From Acinetobacter chinensis (GTDB lineage: Bacteria; Pseudomonadota; Gammaproteobacteria; Pseudomonadales; Moraxellaceae), in the NCBI RefSeq assembly GCF_002165375.2, contig NZ_CP032134.1, positions 2,356,001 through 2,420,000 on the forward strand: DNA of 64,000 nucleotides. The letters run 5' to 3'. The notes under the pieces are model-generated. The model worked only from the letters and a program-made list of their open reading frames with translations. It was not told the DNA's origin and searched no databases. Positions within the stretch are counted from its first letter, which is position 1; each line of letters starts with the position of its first letter. The translations under genes were made by a program, and so were the position numbers. This document shows positions 8,367 through 17,078 of this stretch, in pieces.

Positions 8367-8477
8367 GCATAATATTGCTTTATTTTCCATTTGTCGATGC
8401 ACGATAGATTACACATGATATTCCGAAATAGAGATTTTACTTAAAAACTAAATTCCACTACTTATTCCGCATAGCCA

Positions 8478-8954
8478 TTATTTTTTACTCTGCTCGACTT
8501 CCCACAAAAGTTTATAGTACAAAACATTTTCTGGCTTAATTCCATAAAGTGCATTGGGTATATCTTGATCATTTGTAAGAATCACATAGTCATTAATAAG
8601 ATGAATTAATGAATTGTCAGTTAATCCGTACCTTTCAAAAGTAAAGCCCTGTGTATCTCGCTGAGGAATAGCTTCAATAATTTTGAAAACTTCTGTAAAC
8701 AATGTTCTCAAGAAAACAAATACTTGTGTCTTAACCCAACCATGAAAATCTCTATGCAAGAGATTTGAGGTTTCTGTAGCAATGTACGGAGTAAAATAAA
8801 ATTCATCGTAATCCTCCATAAGTTCTAAAAGAAAATCGTAATGTTTTACGGTAAAGCCACTTAAATGTCGAGAATTTTCAATTTGTTTAGCATTATCAAT
8901 CGAACCCACAACATATAAAATCAACAAATTGGTATCTATTATAAGTTTCTTCAT
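8478..8954 (-). CDS. PIN-domain nuclease
   Basis: A 158-residue PIN-fold protein, a metal-dependent ribonuclease type. All acidic positions look present: Asp7 in IIDTN, Glu61 in ATETSNLL, Asp113 in GLTDNSL and Asp129/Asp131 in LTNDQD. It lies 25 bases after a 98-residue gene, probably its cotranscribed partner. The layout resembles VapC-like toxins, but the partner is not a typical VapB DNA binder. Its place between the lysis genes and attL, next to an anti-CRISPR, suggests prophage cargo acting in phage competition or toxin-antitoxin control. It has no signal peptide. Confidence 0.75.
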   Translation of the reverse strand: MKKLIIDTNLLILYVVGSIDNAKQIENSRHLSGFTVKHYDFLLELMEDYDEFYFTPYIATETSNLLHRDFHGWVKTQVFVFLRTLFTEVFKIIEAIPQRDTQGFTFERYGLTDNSLIHLINDYVILTNDQDIPNALYGIKPENVLYYKLLWEVEQSKK

Positions 8955-8979
8955 TTACACCTAAACCATTGAAATAATA

Positions 8980-9261
8980 TTATTTTCTAATATTTCTAAA
9001 ACCTTTAAATTCTCCAGTATTGCTCACAATAAATACTTTTTCTTCTCTGCGTCGGCCCATAATTTTTAATAATGCCCCTAAACCAGGTGCACTATCTTGA
9101 GTACTCCTATCTAAAGGATCTTCACCCTCAATCAGATAACTTAAGCTCACTTCATAATTTGAACCAACTAACATTATTCCCTCCAAACTAAAATCCTTAG
9201 CTCTCGGTAATAGTTTTTTTGCATTATTTATTGCAACATCTGCTGCTTGTTCAAAGTCCAT
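8980..9261 (-). CDS. Small partner of the PIN nuclease (PepSY-like fold pattern)
   Basis: A protein of 93 residues from the preferred start. An N-terminal helix (FEQAADVAINNAKKLLP) is followed by beta strands (FSLEGIMLVG, YEVSLSYLI) and the ending KVFIVSNTGEFKGFRNIRK. That helix-sheet order with a final KVF-V-TGE-KG hairpin is like small PepSY/immunity-type proteins found beside PIN genes; this is pattern recognition only. I chose the ATG at 9261 because GGAAA lies six bases before it. The ATG at 9276 has no ribosome site. It may neutralise or guide the PIN nuclease. Confidence 0.6.
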   Translation of the reverse strand: MDFEQAADVAINNAKKLLPRAKDFSLEGIMLVGSNYEVSLSYLIEGEDPLDRSTQDSAPGLGALLKIMGRRREEKVFIVSNTGEFKGFRNIRK

Positions 9262-9426
9262 ACTTTTTCCATGCATAATTATCTAAAGCAAAGTCTATCA
9301 AAAAAATCAAGGGAGTAGGAACATTGTTGTTTTAGAGATGAATACAGTTGAATCAGATTTAACAAAACTCTATTTAGTTCCATTATAAAATAATTATTCT
9401 TATTCAATAACTTAAATAAGAAGCCC

Positions 9427-9726
9427 TCAATTGAGGGCTTTTACAATTGCACCGTGTCGCGCTTTACAGTCATTGTATTTAGATATCACATCAATCGACC
9501 AAACCAAAGCCACTTTACCCTGCCCTGACTCCAATTTTTGAAGATCCGGGCACGGCTCAAGGAGGTTTGCTGGCAGGTTCGGTGATAAGTGAGTTGATGA
9601 GTTGCACCCCGTCATCATCAAAACAATGCTGCTGATAAACAGGGCGCTCAATAACTTTCTGAACTTCGCGTGTGACTGTTTCAACACGCACACGCTGTTC
9701 TGATTTAAGTGTTTCATAATCTGCAC
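9427..9726 (-). CDS. Rz1-like outer-membrane spanin lipoprotein
   Basis: A 99-residue lipoprotein whose hydrophobic stretch ends in the lipobox MTGC. The short mature part contains several prolines (LSPNLPANLLEPCP). The gene starts inside the Rz gene in another frame and extends past its end, the nested layout typical of Rz/Rz1 pairs. Rz1 sits in the outer membrane and pairs with Rz to fuse the two membranes in the last step of lysis. The N-terminal extension before the signal is long, so the true start may be a later codon. Confidence 0.8.
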   Translation of the reverse strand: MQIMKHLNQNSVCVLKQSHAKFRKLLSALFISSIVLMMTGCNSSTHLSPNLPANLLEPCPDLQKLESGQGKVALVWSIDVISKYNDCKARHGAIVKALN

Positions 9727-9934
9727 TCACTTTATTTACTTCATTTTGCTTATCAGCCAAGGCTTTAAGCTGCTTTTGTTCGATGCCACGTATTTTCTGA
9801 GCACACTTTTGTTCAGCTGCATTCAGCTTGCCTGCGATGTGATTTGTATACGCGATCTGACCCAGATACAAAAAAATAAAGACCGCAATAGCGATCCATT
9901 TTTTGTATTTCCACATAATTAAAAATATTGGCAT
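9557..9934 (-). CDS. Rz-like inner-membrane spanin
   Basis: A 125-residue type II membrane protein: one N-terminal segment (WIAIAVFIFLYLGQIAY) followed by a long coiled coil (LNAAEQKCAQK to TREVQKV) that would span the periplasm. It starts directly after the endolysin stop and contains the Rz1 start. It forms the spanin complex with Rz1 and completes lysis after peptidoglycan has been cut. Confidence 0.85.
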   Translation of the reverse strand: MPIFLIMWKYKKWIAIAVFIFLYLGQIAYTNHIAGKLNAAEQKCAQKIRGIEQKQLKALADKQNEVNKVSADYETLKSEQRVRVETVTREVQKVIERPVYQQHCFDDDGVQLINSLITEPASKPP

Positions 9935-10486
9935 CTACTGCGCCCCCATGCACTTCTGATGACGTTCAAGCTGCCGGCTCCAGACACCAGCACAACGCTT
10001 ATTGCCCGGTGTCGAACAGTCATAACCACCTGAAAACCTGTATTTCAAAAGAGAATCACAAGCTGCTTTATATTTTCCCACTTTCAGATTTGTAAGCATT
10101 GAAGATTTAGACCAGTTGCCGATCCCGAACTGATACGAAAAATCAATGAATGCATCATATTCATGTTGATAAATCGGAATATTCTGAATTGTCTTATTGA
10201 ATTTTTTAGCATCAGTGTTCAAATAATGACGCAAGAAATACATGCCCTGCTCCCGCGTTACAGCAGAATCAGTCATTTTTACTTTTGTACCATCGGGATA
10301 AATCGTTGTACCAAAGCCGATGGTCGGCACGTCATTTTTGGTCGGAATAACCGGCTTTGCAGTAAAGCCTTCTTTCTGTGCTGTTGAAAGCACCTGTTGA
10401 TTGCTTGGTCCATATATAAAAAAACCGCCAGTTACGGCGGCGGCTATAGTTGAACCAGCTACAAATAGTCTTGCCTTATTCGTCAT
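9935..10486 (-). CDS. Phage endolysin, GH24 lysozyme with signal-anchor-release segment
   Basis: A muramidase of 183 residues. After a short basic start (MTNKAR) there is a weakly hydrophobic, Ala/Gly-rich segment (LFVAGSTIAAAVTGGFFIYG), as in SAR endolysins that insert into the membrane and are released at holin triggering. Glu39 in QKEGF, Asp52 in NDVPTIGFGTT and the following Thr are the likely catalytic residues. The start overlaps the holin stop by 11 bases. Longer starts upstream would disturb the anchor and lie inside the holin gene. Confidence 0.88.
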   Translation of the reverse strand: MTNKARLFVAGSTIAAAVTGGFFIYGPSNQQVLSTAQKEGFTAKPVIPTKNDVPTIGFGTTIYPDGTKVKMTDSAVTREQGMYFLRHYLNTDAKKFNKTIQNIPIYQHEYDAFIDFSYQFGIGNWSKSSMLTNLKVGKYKAACDSLLKYRFSGGYDCSTPGNKRCAGVWSRQLERHQKCMGAQ

Positions 10487-10706
10487 ATTCTTTCTCATGC
10501 ATTCGTTTATCGTGCAGTTCTTCATCGCGCTGATCTTTGCGATAAGCAGCAACAGCTTGAATAACCAGACCAACTATGGCACATAACGCACCCAGCACGG
10601 CCATCCACTCTGTCGTAGACAGCCCCCCATACAAAACCATTCCACCCCCTGCTAAATTTGTTACCAATCCATAAGTTGCTGTACTTGATGCAGTCGGTTC
10701 CGTCAT
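10476..10706 (-). CDS. Phage holin
   Basis: A 76-residue membrane protein. GAGGTC lies directly before the chosen ATG at 10706. Two hydrophobic segments (about YGLVTNLAGGGMVLYGG and WMAVLGALCAIVGLVIQAV) are followed by a strongly charged tail (YRKDQRDEELHDKRMHEKEYDE), as in small class II holins. It depolarises or permeabilises the inner membrane and so triggers the SAR endolysin downstream. Confidence 0.85.
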   Translation of the reverse strand: MTEPTASSTATYGLVTNLAGGGMVLYGGLSTTEWMAVLGALCAIVGLVIQAVAAYRKDQRDEELHDKRMHEKEYDE

Positions 10707-10725
10707 GACCTCTTTTCTCCAGATA

Positions 10726-10747
10726 ATAAAAAAGCCCCTTTCGGGGC
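10726..10747 (-). terminator. Terminator after the tail operon
   Basis: GCCCC-TTTC-GGGGC with a T run on the minus strand, six bases after the stop of the tail-tip gene and just before the holin start. Late transcription must pass it to reach the lysis genes, which fits an antiterminated late operon. Confidence 0.8.
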
Positions 10748-10752
10748 AATGG

Positions 10753-13539
10753 CTAAACAACAAAATCATGATCATTTTCATAATAAGCATCACTGTAATT
10801 GATGCATGTCAGCTCATTTGATGATGATTTATCAGTAATTAAAAAAAGATCCCGCTTTAAATCTGAATCAGTTGTCACGATGTACTGTGAACAGCTCAGA
10901 TTGCCATCATATTCAAGCACAAGCGGCGCAACAGGCGCACGTGCGAGAAGCAGTTCACGATCATGACTGCCCTGCGTCACCTGAATTGAATCAACTTTCC
11001 GCCCGGGCAGATTCAAATGCACATAATGAACACCGGCCCCTAGCCTGCATGGCTGTGAAAGTGTGATATACAGTCCATCCTGTTCAATGACTGAACCACT
11101 ACTCAGCACCATTGGCCGGGTATCATTAGCAACCAGGATCAGATCATTCCGTGTAACCAGATCCGCTTCATGATATGCAGAAAACTGACATGATCGACGT
11201 TGATGCAGCAGCTTGTTCCATGCTCTATGTGCAAGCAGATGAGCATGCTCACGACTTGTTACGCCACGTACTTCAATGTTTTTTGCATTTGTGATCTTGT
11301 CATCCGGCAAACTGATTTCTGATTCAGCCCAGCTTTCAGCGGGATTTACCCATTTCAGCTTGATACCGTCATTGTCACGACTGACACCAAACTTACCTGT
11401 TCGCTTTTCAGATCCTGGCTGCTTGTTCCGATGATTGAACAACAGAACAGGAAAATCCTGCGGACGCTCAAAAACAAAATACACTCTGTTCGATTCACGT
11501 CGCACGTCGCAGAAAACAGCACCGGCAACAATGGCCAGTGATTCTTCATAAGAAATTTTGGCATCATCAAATGTGTAATTGAATCCGATTGGCACACCAA
11601 AATACTGATCAATTTCATCTGCAGTGCTGTACAGATTTTCAAGATCAAGTGTTTCAATACTGCGGTTCCCGACCTGCGGATCTGTCGTCAGCGCACAGAC
11701 AATATCAGCAAAATTCGATGTTGCAATACGCTCAGCAGAACGCTGACCACTTCTGTAAGTATAAAGTTTGCGTGTCGCAATACAGTTCCACAGTCGCTCT
11801 TTGACAGACAAAGCACCATCTGTGGCCACTGTCTGAGATCTGATAAGTGTAGCTTCAGCATCACGATAATCATGCAGCAGACTGCAAGCATATACTGACT
11901 TGATTTTCAGATCATTAACACGTTGAGTTTTCTTTCTGACATAGACGTCCACTTCCTTTTTCAGTCTGAAACGTACACCCTCAGCATAAGCTTTTGGCAG
12001 ATCAAATTTCCTGGAAAGCCCAAATGACGAAGTAGATTCACGCCAGTCCGCATAAGTGAATGACTCAACCGCCCCCGCCGGTAATCCGTTCACAACCTCC
12101 TGGTACTGGATCGAATAGACTGCATTATATGCATACACCTTGCCATTGGTGCCGACAGAATACATACCTTGAGGAAAGTAAAAATTGAAAATCAGCTGCT
12201 TAATATTGCTGTGATTCAGATAAAACCAGCCCTGCCAGTCACTCTTATGTTTTGAAATATCAATGTCTGCAGATGTGATGCTCTGCCCCTGCAGCTTGTC
12301 CCATTGCGGCTGTAATGCCGACGGTACTTCAAGTTCAATATACGTTGGTGTTACAGCCAGTATTGAAGGATATTCACCGGCAAGATCGATGGCCATTTCA
12401 TTATCTGTCAGTACAGCAGAAACAGCTGCACTGTTCTCTTCAGTCATGCGTAACCAGTTCGGATTGACTGTTGACTGATCTGACAGTTTAATTTCATAAT
12501 CAAATGCGCCCGTTTTCACAATACTGCTGATGCTGTAAACACCCGCCAGATCAATAAATCCATTGATTGTGTCTTCAATCAGCATTGTATTGAACTGAAC
12601 TTTTCTGAACTTCTGCGGTTCATGAATATCCTGAGCAGTTGCAATAGTGACCGTTCCATCCAGTTCAATATTTGCATTTCCTGACAGCAATGCATCAGCT
12701 ACACCAATGGTTTCGGCATCAATAATGACAGCCTCGCCAACAGTGAAAATCGTATCCAGACCTCCATTTGCGGAATATATCCGGTTCGGGTATTTCGGGA
12801 TCAGCGTACCCTCAAGATCCGTATCAATAACTGACTCAGAAGCCTGTCCCAACGACTGACCCGTAATCGCTGATGATTTCTTTCCGACACAGGGCGGCTG
12901 AGTAAATTCATCACCGATTCTTATTTGTGGCACGCCTGTCAGGCTCTGCCCAGGCGCATACACAGATGATGAAAAGCCGGCAATTGTGGACCCGAGTGTG
13001 TCACCATCTTTGATGTCCTGAATTTCATAATGCCCCTGCCCGATACACATCAGACAGTCTTCAACTTCAATGCCATCTTCTCTGTAATACAGAATCGGTG
13101 GTGCTATCAGATCAGGAATGGACTTTACACGCCCATAAATGTCAGCGACACGGCCATTCAGTCGTTGCTTATTGACCCGGTTTGTCAGTTCATTATTTGA
13201 AGAGCGGTTAATCTGCTCTGGCGCACCCGGCATTGCAAGATATGTCCAGATTGCAGTACCAATGGATACGACTGCTGAAACCACAGCAATGATTGTTGCC
13301 ACTTCTCCCGCATGACAAACGACTTCAAATACATCATTTTCATCTGTATCCAGCAGTTTAAGTGCTGACATCTTGCAAATCGGGGTTACGTCATTTTCCG
13401 GGCAAGGCTTGCCTTTATAGATCCGTGACTGCGGATGTTTTGCACGGCAGTACAGAAAGCTTTTCAGCACATTGTCAGACTGAATGACATTAATCTTTGA
13501 AGCATCCAGCGGATCTTCATAAATTCGTAATCGGCTCAT
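10753..13539 (-). CDS. Tail tip attachment protein J (TipJ-like, host specificity)
   Basis: A 928-residue protein at the J position of a lambda-like tail cluster. An N-terminal ubiquitin-like region is followed by a hydrophobic segment (EVATIIAVVSAVVSIGTAIWTYLAMPG) and the conserved block NRVNKQRLNGRVADIYGRVKSIPDLI, seen in TipJ proteins. The central region holds the tail-hub domains. It forms the tail tip that contacts the receptor and threads through the hub. Its start overlaps the NlpC/P60-like gene, as in lambda K-I-J order, though no separate I gene is present. Confidence 0.85.
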   Translation of the reverse strand: MSRLRIYEDPLDASKINVIQSDNVLKSFLYCRAKHPQSRIYKGKPCPENDVTPICKMSALKLLDTDENDVFEVVCHAGEVATIIAVVSAVVSIGTAIWTYLAMPGAPEQINRSSNNELTNRVNKQRLNGRVADIYGRVKSIPDLIAPPILYYREDGIEVEDCLMCIGQGHYEIQDIKDGDTLGSTIAGFSSSVYAPGQSLTGVPQIRIGDEFTQPPCVGKKSSAITGQSLGQASESVIDTDLEGTLIPKYPNRIYSANGGLDTIFTVGEAVIIDAETIGVADALLSGNANIELDGTVTIATAQDIHEPQKFRKVQFNTMLIEDTINGFIDLAGVYSISSIVKTGAFDYEIKLSDQSTVNPNWLRMTEENSAAVSAVLTDNEMAIDLAGEYPSILAVTPTYIELEVPSALQPQWDKLQGQSITSADIDISKHKSDWQGWFYLNHSNIKQLIFNFYFPQGMYSVGTNGKVYAYNAVYSIQYQEVVNGLPAGAVESFTYADWRESTSSFGLSRKFDLPKAYAEGVRFRLKKEVDVYVRKKTQRVNDLKIKSVYACSLLHDYRDAEATLIRSQTVATDGALSVKERLWNCIATRKLYTYRSGQRSAERIATSNFADIVCALTTDPQVGNRSIETLDLENLYSTADEIDQYFGVPIGFNYTFDDAKISYEESLAIVAGAVFCDVRRESNRVYFVFERPQDFPVLLFNHRNKQPGSEKRTGKFGVSRDNDGIKLKWVNPAESWAESEISLPDDKITNAKNIEVRGVTSREHAHLLAHRAWNKLLHQRRSCQFSAYHEADLVTRNDLILVANDTRPMVLSSGSVIEQDGLYITLSQPCRLGAGVHYVHLNLPGRKVDSIQVTQGSHDRELLLARAPVAPLVLEYDGNLSCSQYIVTTDSDLKRDLFLITDKSSSNELTCINYSDAYYENDHDFVV

Positions 13540-13882
13540 AGTATCTGAATCTCAAAACCTGCGAGCGCATTGCTCTGATTGTGATGTACTGCACCCCGGT
13601 ATCGTTGAGATGCAGTATTTTATTGTTAAAAAAAAGCCCCACGTGATTGCTACCCGTGAGGCTTGTCATCAGTACAATACAGCCATGGATCGGCTCTTTC
13701 AGACGTCTGTTTCTGATCACTGTATGTCGTGATGTCTGTACAGCTTCAGACAGAGATGCAGTCAATCCGATAAAGCTTTGTGAATAATCCTGATCCAGTA
13801 ATTTCTGAGCTGCTTCAATCACAAAATGAACACAGTGATAATTCTGCACGTTGTACTGTTTTTCAAAGAGATCCAGGATCAT
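13517..13882 (-). CDS. NlpC/P60-like tail peptidase (lambda K-like)
   Basis: A 121-residue protein with the signature of a cysteine peptidase: Cys17 in NYHCVHFVIEAA and His in SNHVGLFFNNKILHLN. It should cut peptidoglycan locally during DNA entry and take part in tail-tip assembly. The genes on both sides overlap it (1 and 23 bases), so translation is probably coupled. Confidence 0.8.
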   Translation of the reverse strand: MILDLFEKQYNVQNYHCVHFVIEAAQKLLDQDYSQSFIGLTASLSEAVQTSRHTVIRNRRLKEPIHGCIVLMTSLTGSNHVGLFFNNKILHLNDTGVQYITIRAMRSQVLRFRYYEPITNL

Positions 13883-14376
13883 CAGTAAAACCCCTTTAAA
13901 CCCGGAAAATTCTCAATAGTGAACAGTCTGCCAGTGCCATTGACATTCAGTTTCTGTGCTTCAGCTTTGAATGTTGTGCCCTGCTCATCTGATGTCTGAT
14001 CTGTAATACCCAGGTTTTCAATCGTCAGAACCGGTTTTGTAAAATCAATACTTGAGTAAATTCGATATGAAACACTCGGATATTCAAGAGAATCAGCATC
14101 AAAAATCTGATCAATCAGAGCAGGAACAGATGTACCCAGGTCGCTGACTGTGATTGTCAGCGACTGATCAAGATCATTACTCGCACCAGATCGCTGGATC
14201 TGTAACTGCATGTACTCATAGTTAAAGTATGTGTTGTCATGAAACACACTGACACCATCTGCCATGTTTGTCACATAACGCAGCGGTGCAGACCAGAGAC
14301 TATGTGATATTTCGATGCACTCAACAGGAAAAGCGGGCTGAGTGCTGTAGAGCAATGCTTCAATATCTTCATTCAT
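13882..14376 (-). CDS. Minor tail protein, DUF1833-like
   Basis: A 164-residue protein in the lambda L/M position between a tail protein and the K-like peptidase. The pattern (NEDIEALLYSTQPAFPVECIEISH, later ENFPGLKGFY) fits the DUF1833 family found only in tail clusters. I chose the ATG at 14376 because GGAG lies eight bases before it and it overlaps the upstream stop by eight bases. It probably builds the tail-tip cone. Confidence 0.75.
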   Translation of the reverse strand: MNEDIEALLYSTQPAFPVECIEISHSLWSAPLRYVTNMADGVSVFHDNTYFNYEYMQLQIQRSGASNDLDQSLTITVSDLGTSVPALIDQIFDADSLEYPSVSYRIYSSIDFTKPVLTIENLGITDQTSDEQGTTFKAEAQKLNVNGTGRLFTIENFPGLKGFY

Positions 14377-15379
14377 TACGTGACTCCGCAAGCTGTCTGA
14401 TTTCATCAGTATTCAGATCATTATTGAGCACGTGCAGCTGTGTACTGACGCTGAAGATCCGGCCACTCTTTTGCATTGAAATGCCACCAGGAACAAAATG
14501 GGCTTTGTAACGCTGGAGCGGTCGTTCATCTATTACAAGATCAACAGTGAATGGTTTTCGCTTATGCTGCCAGACTCGATAAAATGCTGTGAAATAATCA
14601 TAGTCAGCTGCATCCAGTTTGAAATTTGCAGTCACTGTATTTTCAAGATTCTCAAAAGTTGCACGATGTAGATCATTGCAGACTGCAGATGTTGCAATCA
14701 CACTGTTGCCGAACCCAACTGCATAAGAACTCTGAAGCGGACACAGCTTGAAATGATCGAAGCGAGCATCAGAAATATTATGCGGTGAAATGATCGCTTC
14801 ATCGAAAAAGGTGTTAAAGCCGTTGATGACTTTCAGCGCAAATGCAAAACGGTAGTTTTTAGTCATACCAATCTGGACCAGTTCTTTTGCATGTCCCAAC
14901 TCATATTCAATCTGAAAACGGTCCCGCTGCTGACGCATGTACAGCACATCGTCACGTATATACGCGAGAATGATGTCTGAGTTTGAAGACTGATGCTCAC
15001 GCAGATCATCAAGCGCAAGCTGCGGTGAAACTGCATTACCCAGTTCTGTAGTGATATACGATAAAACAGTTGTGTCATACCACCACAACCACCCCACGCC
15101 TGCAGCTACATACGTGACAAATGGTCGCATGTTTCGATTAAATGCAAAACTGATCTGAGTGACATCTGCTACAGTCAGCAGATCATGACTGATCTGACCA
15201 TCTGTGATGCTGATAACCCCGCCCTGATACGCACTACTCCAAACTTTGACTTTCAGACCCTTTGATGTGTCTGCAATGTCCTGTCCACCCCATTCATAGT
15301 CGATCAGATCATTGACCCGGTCGGGCACTAAAAAGCCGCTGAAAATTGCGGCTGAGGATAATTTATAATCTGGTAACAT
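14369..15379 (-). CDS. Tail protein carrying a domain shared with a neighbouring tail gene
   Basis: A 336-residue structural protein. The first two thirds contain repeated strand-rich blocks (WSSAYQGGVISITDGQIS, LLTVADVTQISFAFNRNMRP) of unknown fold. The last 120 residues start FKLCPLQSSYAVGFGNSV and include DYDYFTAFYRVWQHKRKPF. They resemble the start of the gene at 16320-17078 (DLCPLQESYSVQFGCSV and DFKYFRAFYLNWQRNPLPF). A minor tail or distal-tail role is likely from position only. Confidence 0.7.
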   Translation of the reverse strand: MLPDYKLSSAAIFSGFLVPDRVNDLIDYEWGGQDIADTSKGLKVKVWSSAYQGGVISITDGQISHDLLTVADVTQISFAFNRNMRPFVTYVAAGVGWLWWYDTTVLSYITTELGNAVSPQLALDDLREHQSSNSDIILAYIRDDVLYMRQQRDRFQIEYELGHAKELVQIGMTKNYRFAFALKVINGFNTFFDEAIISPHNISDARFDHFKLCPLQSSYAVGFGNSVIATSAVCNDLHRATFENLENTVTANFKLDAADYDYFTAFYRVWQHKRKPFTVDLVIDERPLQRYKAHFVPGGISMQKSGRIFSVSTQLHVLNNDLNTDEIRQLAESRNE

Positions 15380-15381
15380 AT

Positions 15382-16320
15382 CTATGCTCCGGTGTAACGC
15401 CCCCAGCTCAACTCAAAACCGTACCGCAGTGACTTCTGGTTGTTTTTTGTAACAGGCGGATCAACATCATACTTGAATCCGATTACAGCACCTGAACTGG
15501 TGATGCTCAATAATCCGCCAACCGGGATCATGAAACTTTTATGCGGCCAATCATTGCCTGCACTCAACGCAAGTGTAAAAAAACCCTTCACTGTTCTTAA
15601 ATCAGGTCGTGACTGCCCCATTCTCTGAGTCACAGAACCACTGGTATTTGGATATGAAACCGTTGATGGATTGCATGTGTTTTGCATTACTTTTGCACTC
15701 AATAGCGAATAATCAAACCCTGCCGACGCTAAATACCATGCGACACCATTTGCCACAATTACTGCATTTCCAGTGACAGTATGTGTGCTTATAACTTCAT
15801 CAAATTTATTCAGTAAATTAAAACTGCCCGCATACCCTGTTTTCGGATAGACACGGGATTCAACAATGCAACTCAGAATTTCATCGTCTAAAATCGTGAT
15901 TGTTGTTGCCTCACCCGCACTGTCTTTAATCAGTGCACGACTGCACAGTCTTCCTAAATTATCACCCAGCCCAGTTTCTGAGAGATCCCCAACAACAGCT
16001 CCCAGGGCGTATGTATAAGTACGTCGCGCATAGTAATAAAATGGTGCTGTTGATGTGTTTACACCCGTAATTTCATTTGAAAAACTGTCAGTAGTTGCAA
16101 GTGGAGCTTGGAGTGTCGTATCACCTGGCTTCGGTTCTGAATTACCCGTTCCAACCCACAAATGCGACATTCCAGCGTTATTCAGACCGCCGATCATATC
16201 CAGTCCTGCATCCAGAAAAAGGTTATCTGACCACTCTGATTCAGAATTTAATTCGCCATTTTTATTGCTGATCAAAAATTTATAGCGAACCCCAACCTCA
16301 ACTTTTGCTTTAAAATTCAT
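15382..16320 (-). CDS. Tail fibre-like structural protein
   Basis: A 312-residue beta-rich protein. It begins with a block typical of phage baseplate or fibre proteins (NLFLDAGLDMIGG, then VGTGNSEPKPGDTTLQAPLA) and ends with YGFELSWGRYTGA. It has no enzyme motif. It is packed between two tail genes that share a domain, with start and stop codons touching. A structural or receptor-facing role is likely but not proven. Confidence 0.65.
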   Translation of the reverse strand: MNFKAKVEVGVRYKFLISNKNGELNSESEWSDNLFLDAGLDMIGGLNNAGMSHLWVGTGNSEPKPGDTTLQAPLATTDSFSNEITGVNTSTAPFYYYARRTYTYALGAVVGDLSETGLGDNLGRLCSRALIKDSAGEATTITILDDEILSCIVESRVYPKTGYAGSFNLLNKFDEVISTHTVTGNAVIVANGVAWYLASAGFDYSLLSAKVMQNTCNPSTVSYPNTSGSVTQRMGQSRPDLRTVKGFFTLALSAGNDWPHKSFMIPVGGLLSITSSGAVIGFKYDVDPPVTKNNQKSLRYGFELSWGRYTGA

Positions 16321-17078
16321 TATATTTCCTCAATATATTTTGCATCTGTGACAGTGAAATTAGATTGAACAGCTTCAACAAGTTTTTCAGCTTCAATGTA
16401 TGAAACTTCAAGAACGTATTTTGCATCTGTGACTTTGAAAGCTGATTCAACAGATTCAATGCCAAAACTTTCAGTTCTGTATTCAATTTCAGACATATAT
16501 TTTGCATCTGTAACTTTGAAAGCTGATTCAATAGATTCACTGCCAAAATTTTCAGTTCTGTATTCAATTTCAGACACATACTTTGCATCTGTGACTGTGA
16601 AATTTGTTTTAATTGCATCAATTTCAGTATTAACTGCTTCATTCAGCATGCTGTTATCAACAGTAAAAGCTGACTGAATTGACTCAACCTCATAGTATTG
16701 ATACATCTTTGAAGTCAGCACAGAAACATGACTGATCACGACAACAAGCTGAGCAGAAACTTTAAACAGCTTTCCATTCAGCTCGTTAAAACTGAAGCTG
16801 TCTGCTACAAACTGACAGACATAGTCTTTGTACTCACTGCTTTCAATAATCAACTTCATTAAAAAAGGCAGCGGGTTACGCTGCCAGTTCAAATAAAATG
16901 CTCTGAAATACTTGAAATCAGGCTCAGTCAGTACAAATGAAATACCTACGCTGTGTCGCTTCGACGGTGTTACAGTCGAGTACCGTGAAAACCCTCCAGG
17001 AAGTTCATCACGTCTGACAGAACACCCGAACTGCACGCTGTATGACTCCTGCAGCGGGCATAAATCGAGTCTGTTCAT
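16320..17078 (-). CDS. Tail protein with C-terminal 27-residue tandem repeats
   Basis: The first 115 residues are the tail domain shared with 14369-15379. From about residue 150 the protein turns into tandem 27-residue units (81 bases) that start FTVTDAKYV or FKVTDAKYM and contain SEIEYRTE. Three full units and a partial fourth run to the end. Such repeats can expand or contract by recombination and may form a flexible stalk. The start overlaps the tape-measure stop by four bases. Confidence 0.7.
   Translation of the reverse strand: MNRLDLCPLQESYSVQFGCSVRRDELPGGFSRYSTVTPSKRHSVGISFVLTEPDFKYFRAFYLNWQRNPLPFLMKLIIESSEYKDYVCQFVADSFSFNELNGKLFKVSAQLVVVISHVSVLTSKMYQYYEVESIQSAFTVDNSMLNEAVNTEIDAIKTNFTVTDAKYVSEIEYRTENFGSESIESAFKVTDAKYMSEIEYRTESFGIESVESAFKVTDAKYVLEVSYIEAEKLVEAVQSNFTVTDAKYIEEI
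16332..16610 (-). repeat. 81-bp tandem repeats inside a tail gene
   Basis: Three complete 81-bp units and one partial unit, each containing TTTGCATCTGT on the plus strand, encode the 27-residue protein repeats. The middle units are nearly identical and the last is more diverged. Confidence 0.75.

Noticed and set aside
16332..16610. CRISPR-like array
   Set aside because: The repeats are 81-bp coding units inside a continuous reading frame with no spacers.
16310..16642. A 110-codon frame with internal repeats
   Set aside because: The repeats only mirror the 81-bp units of the tail gene read in another frame.
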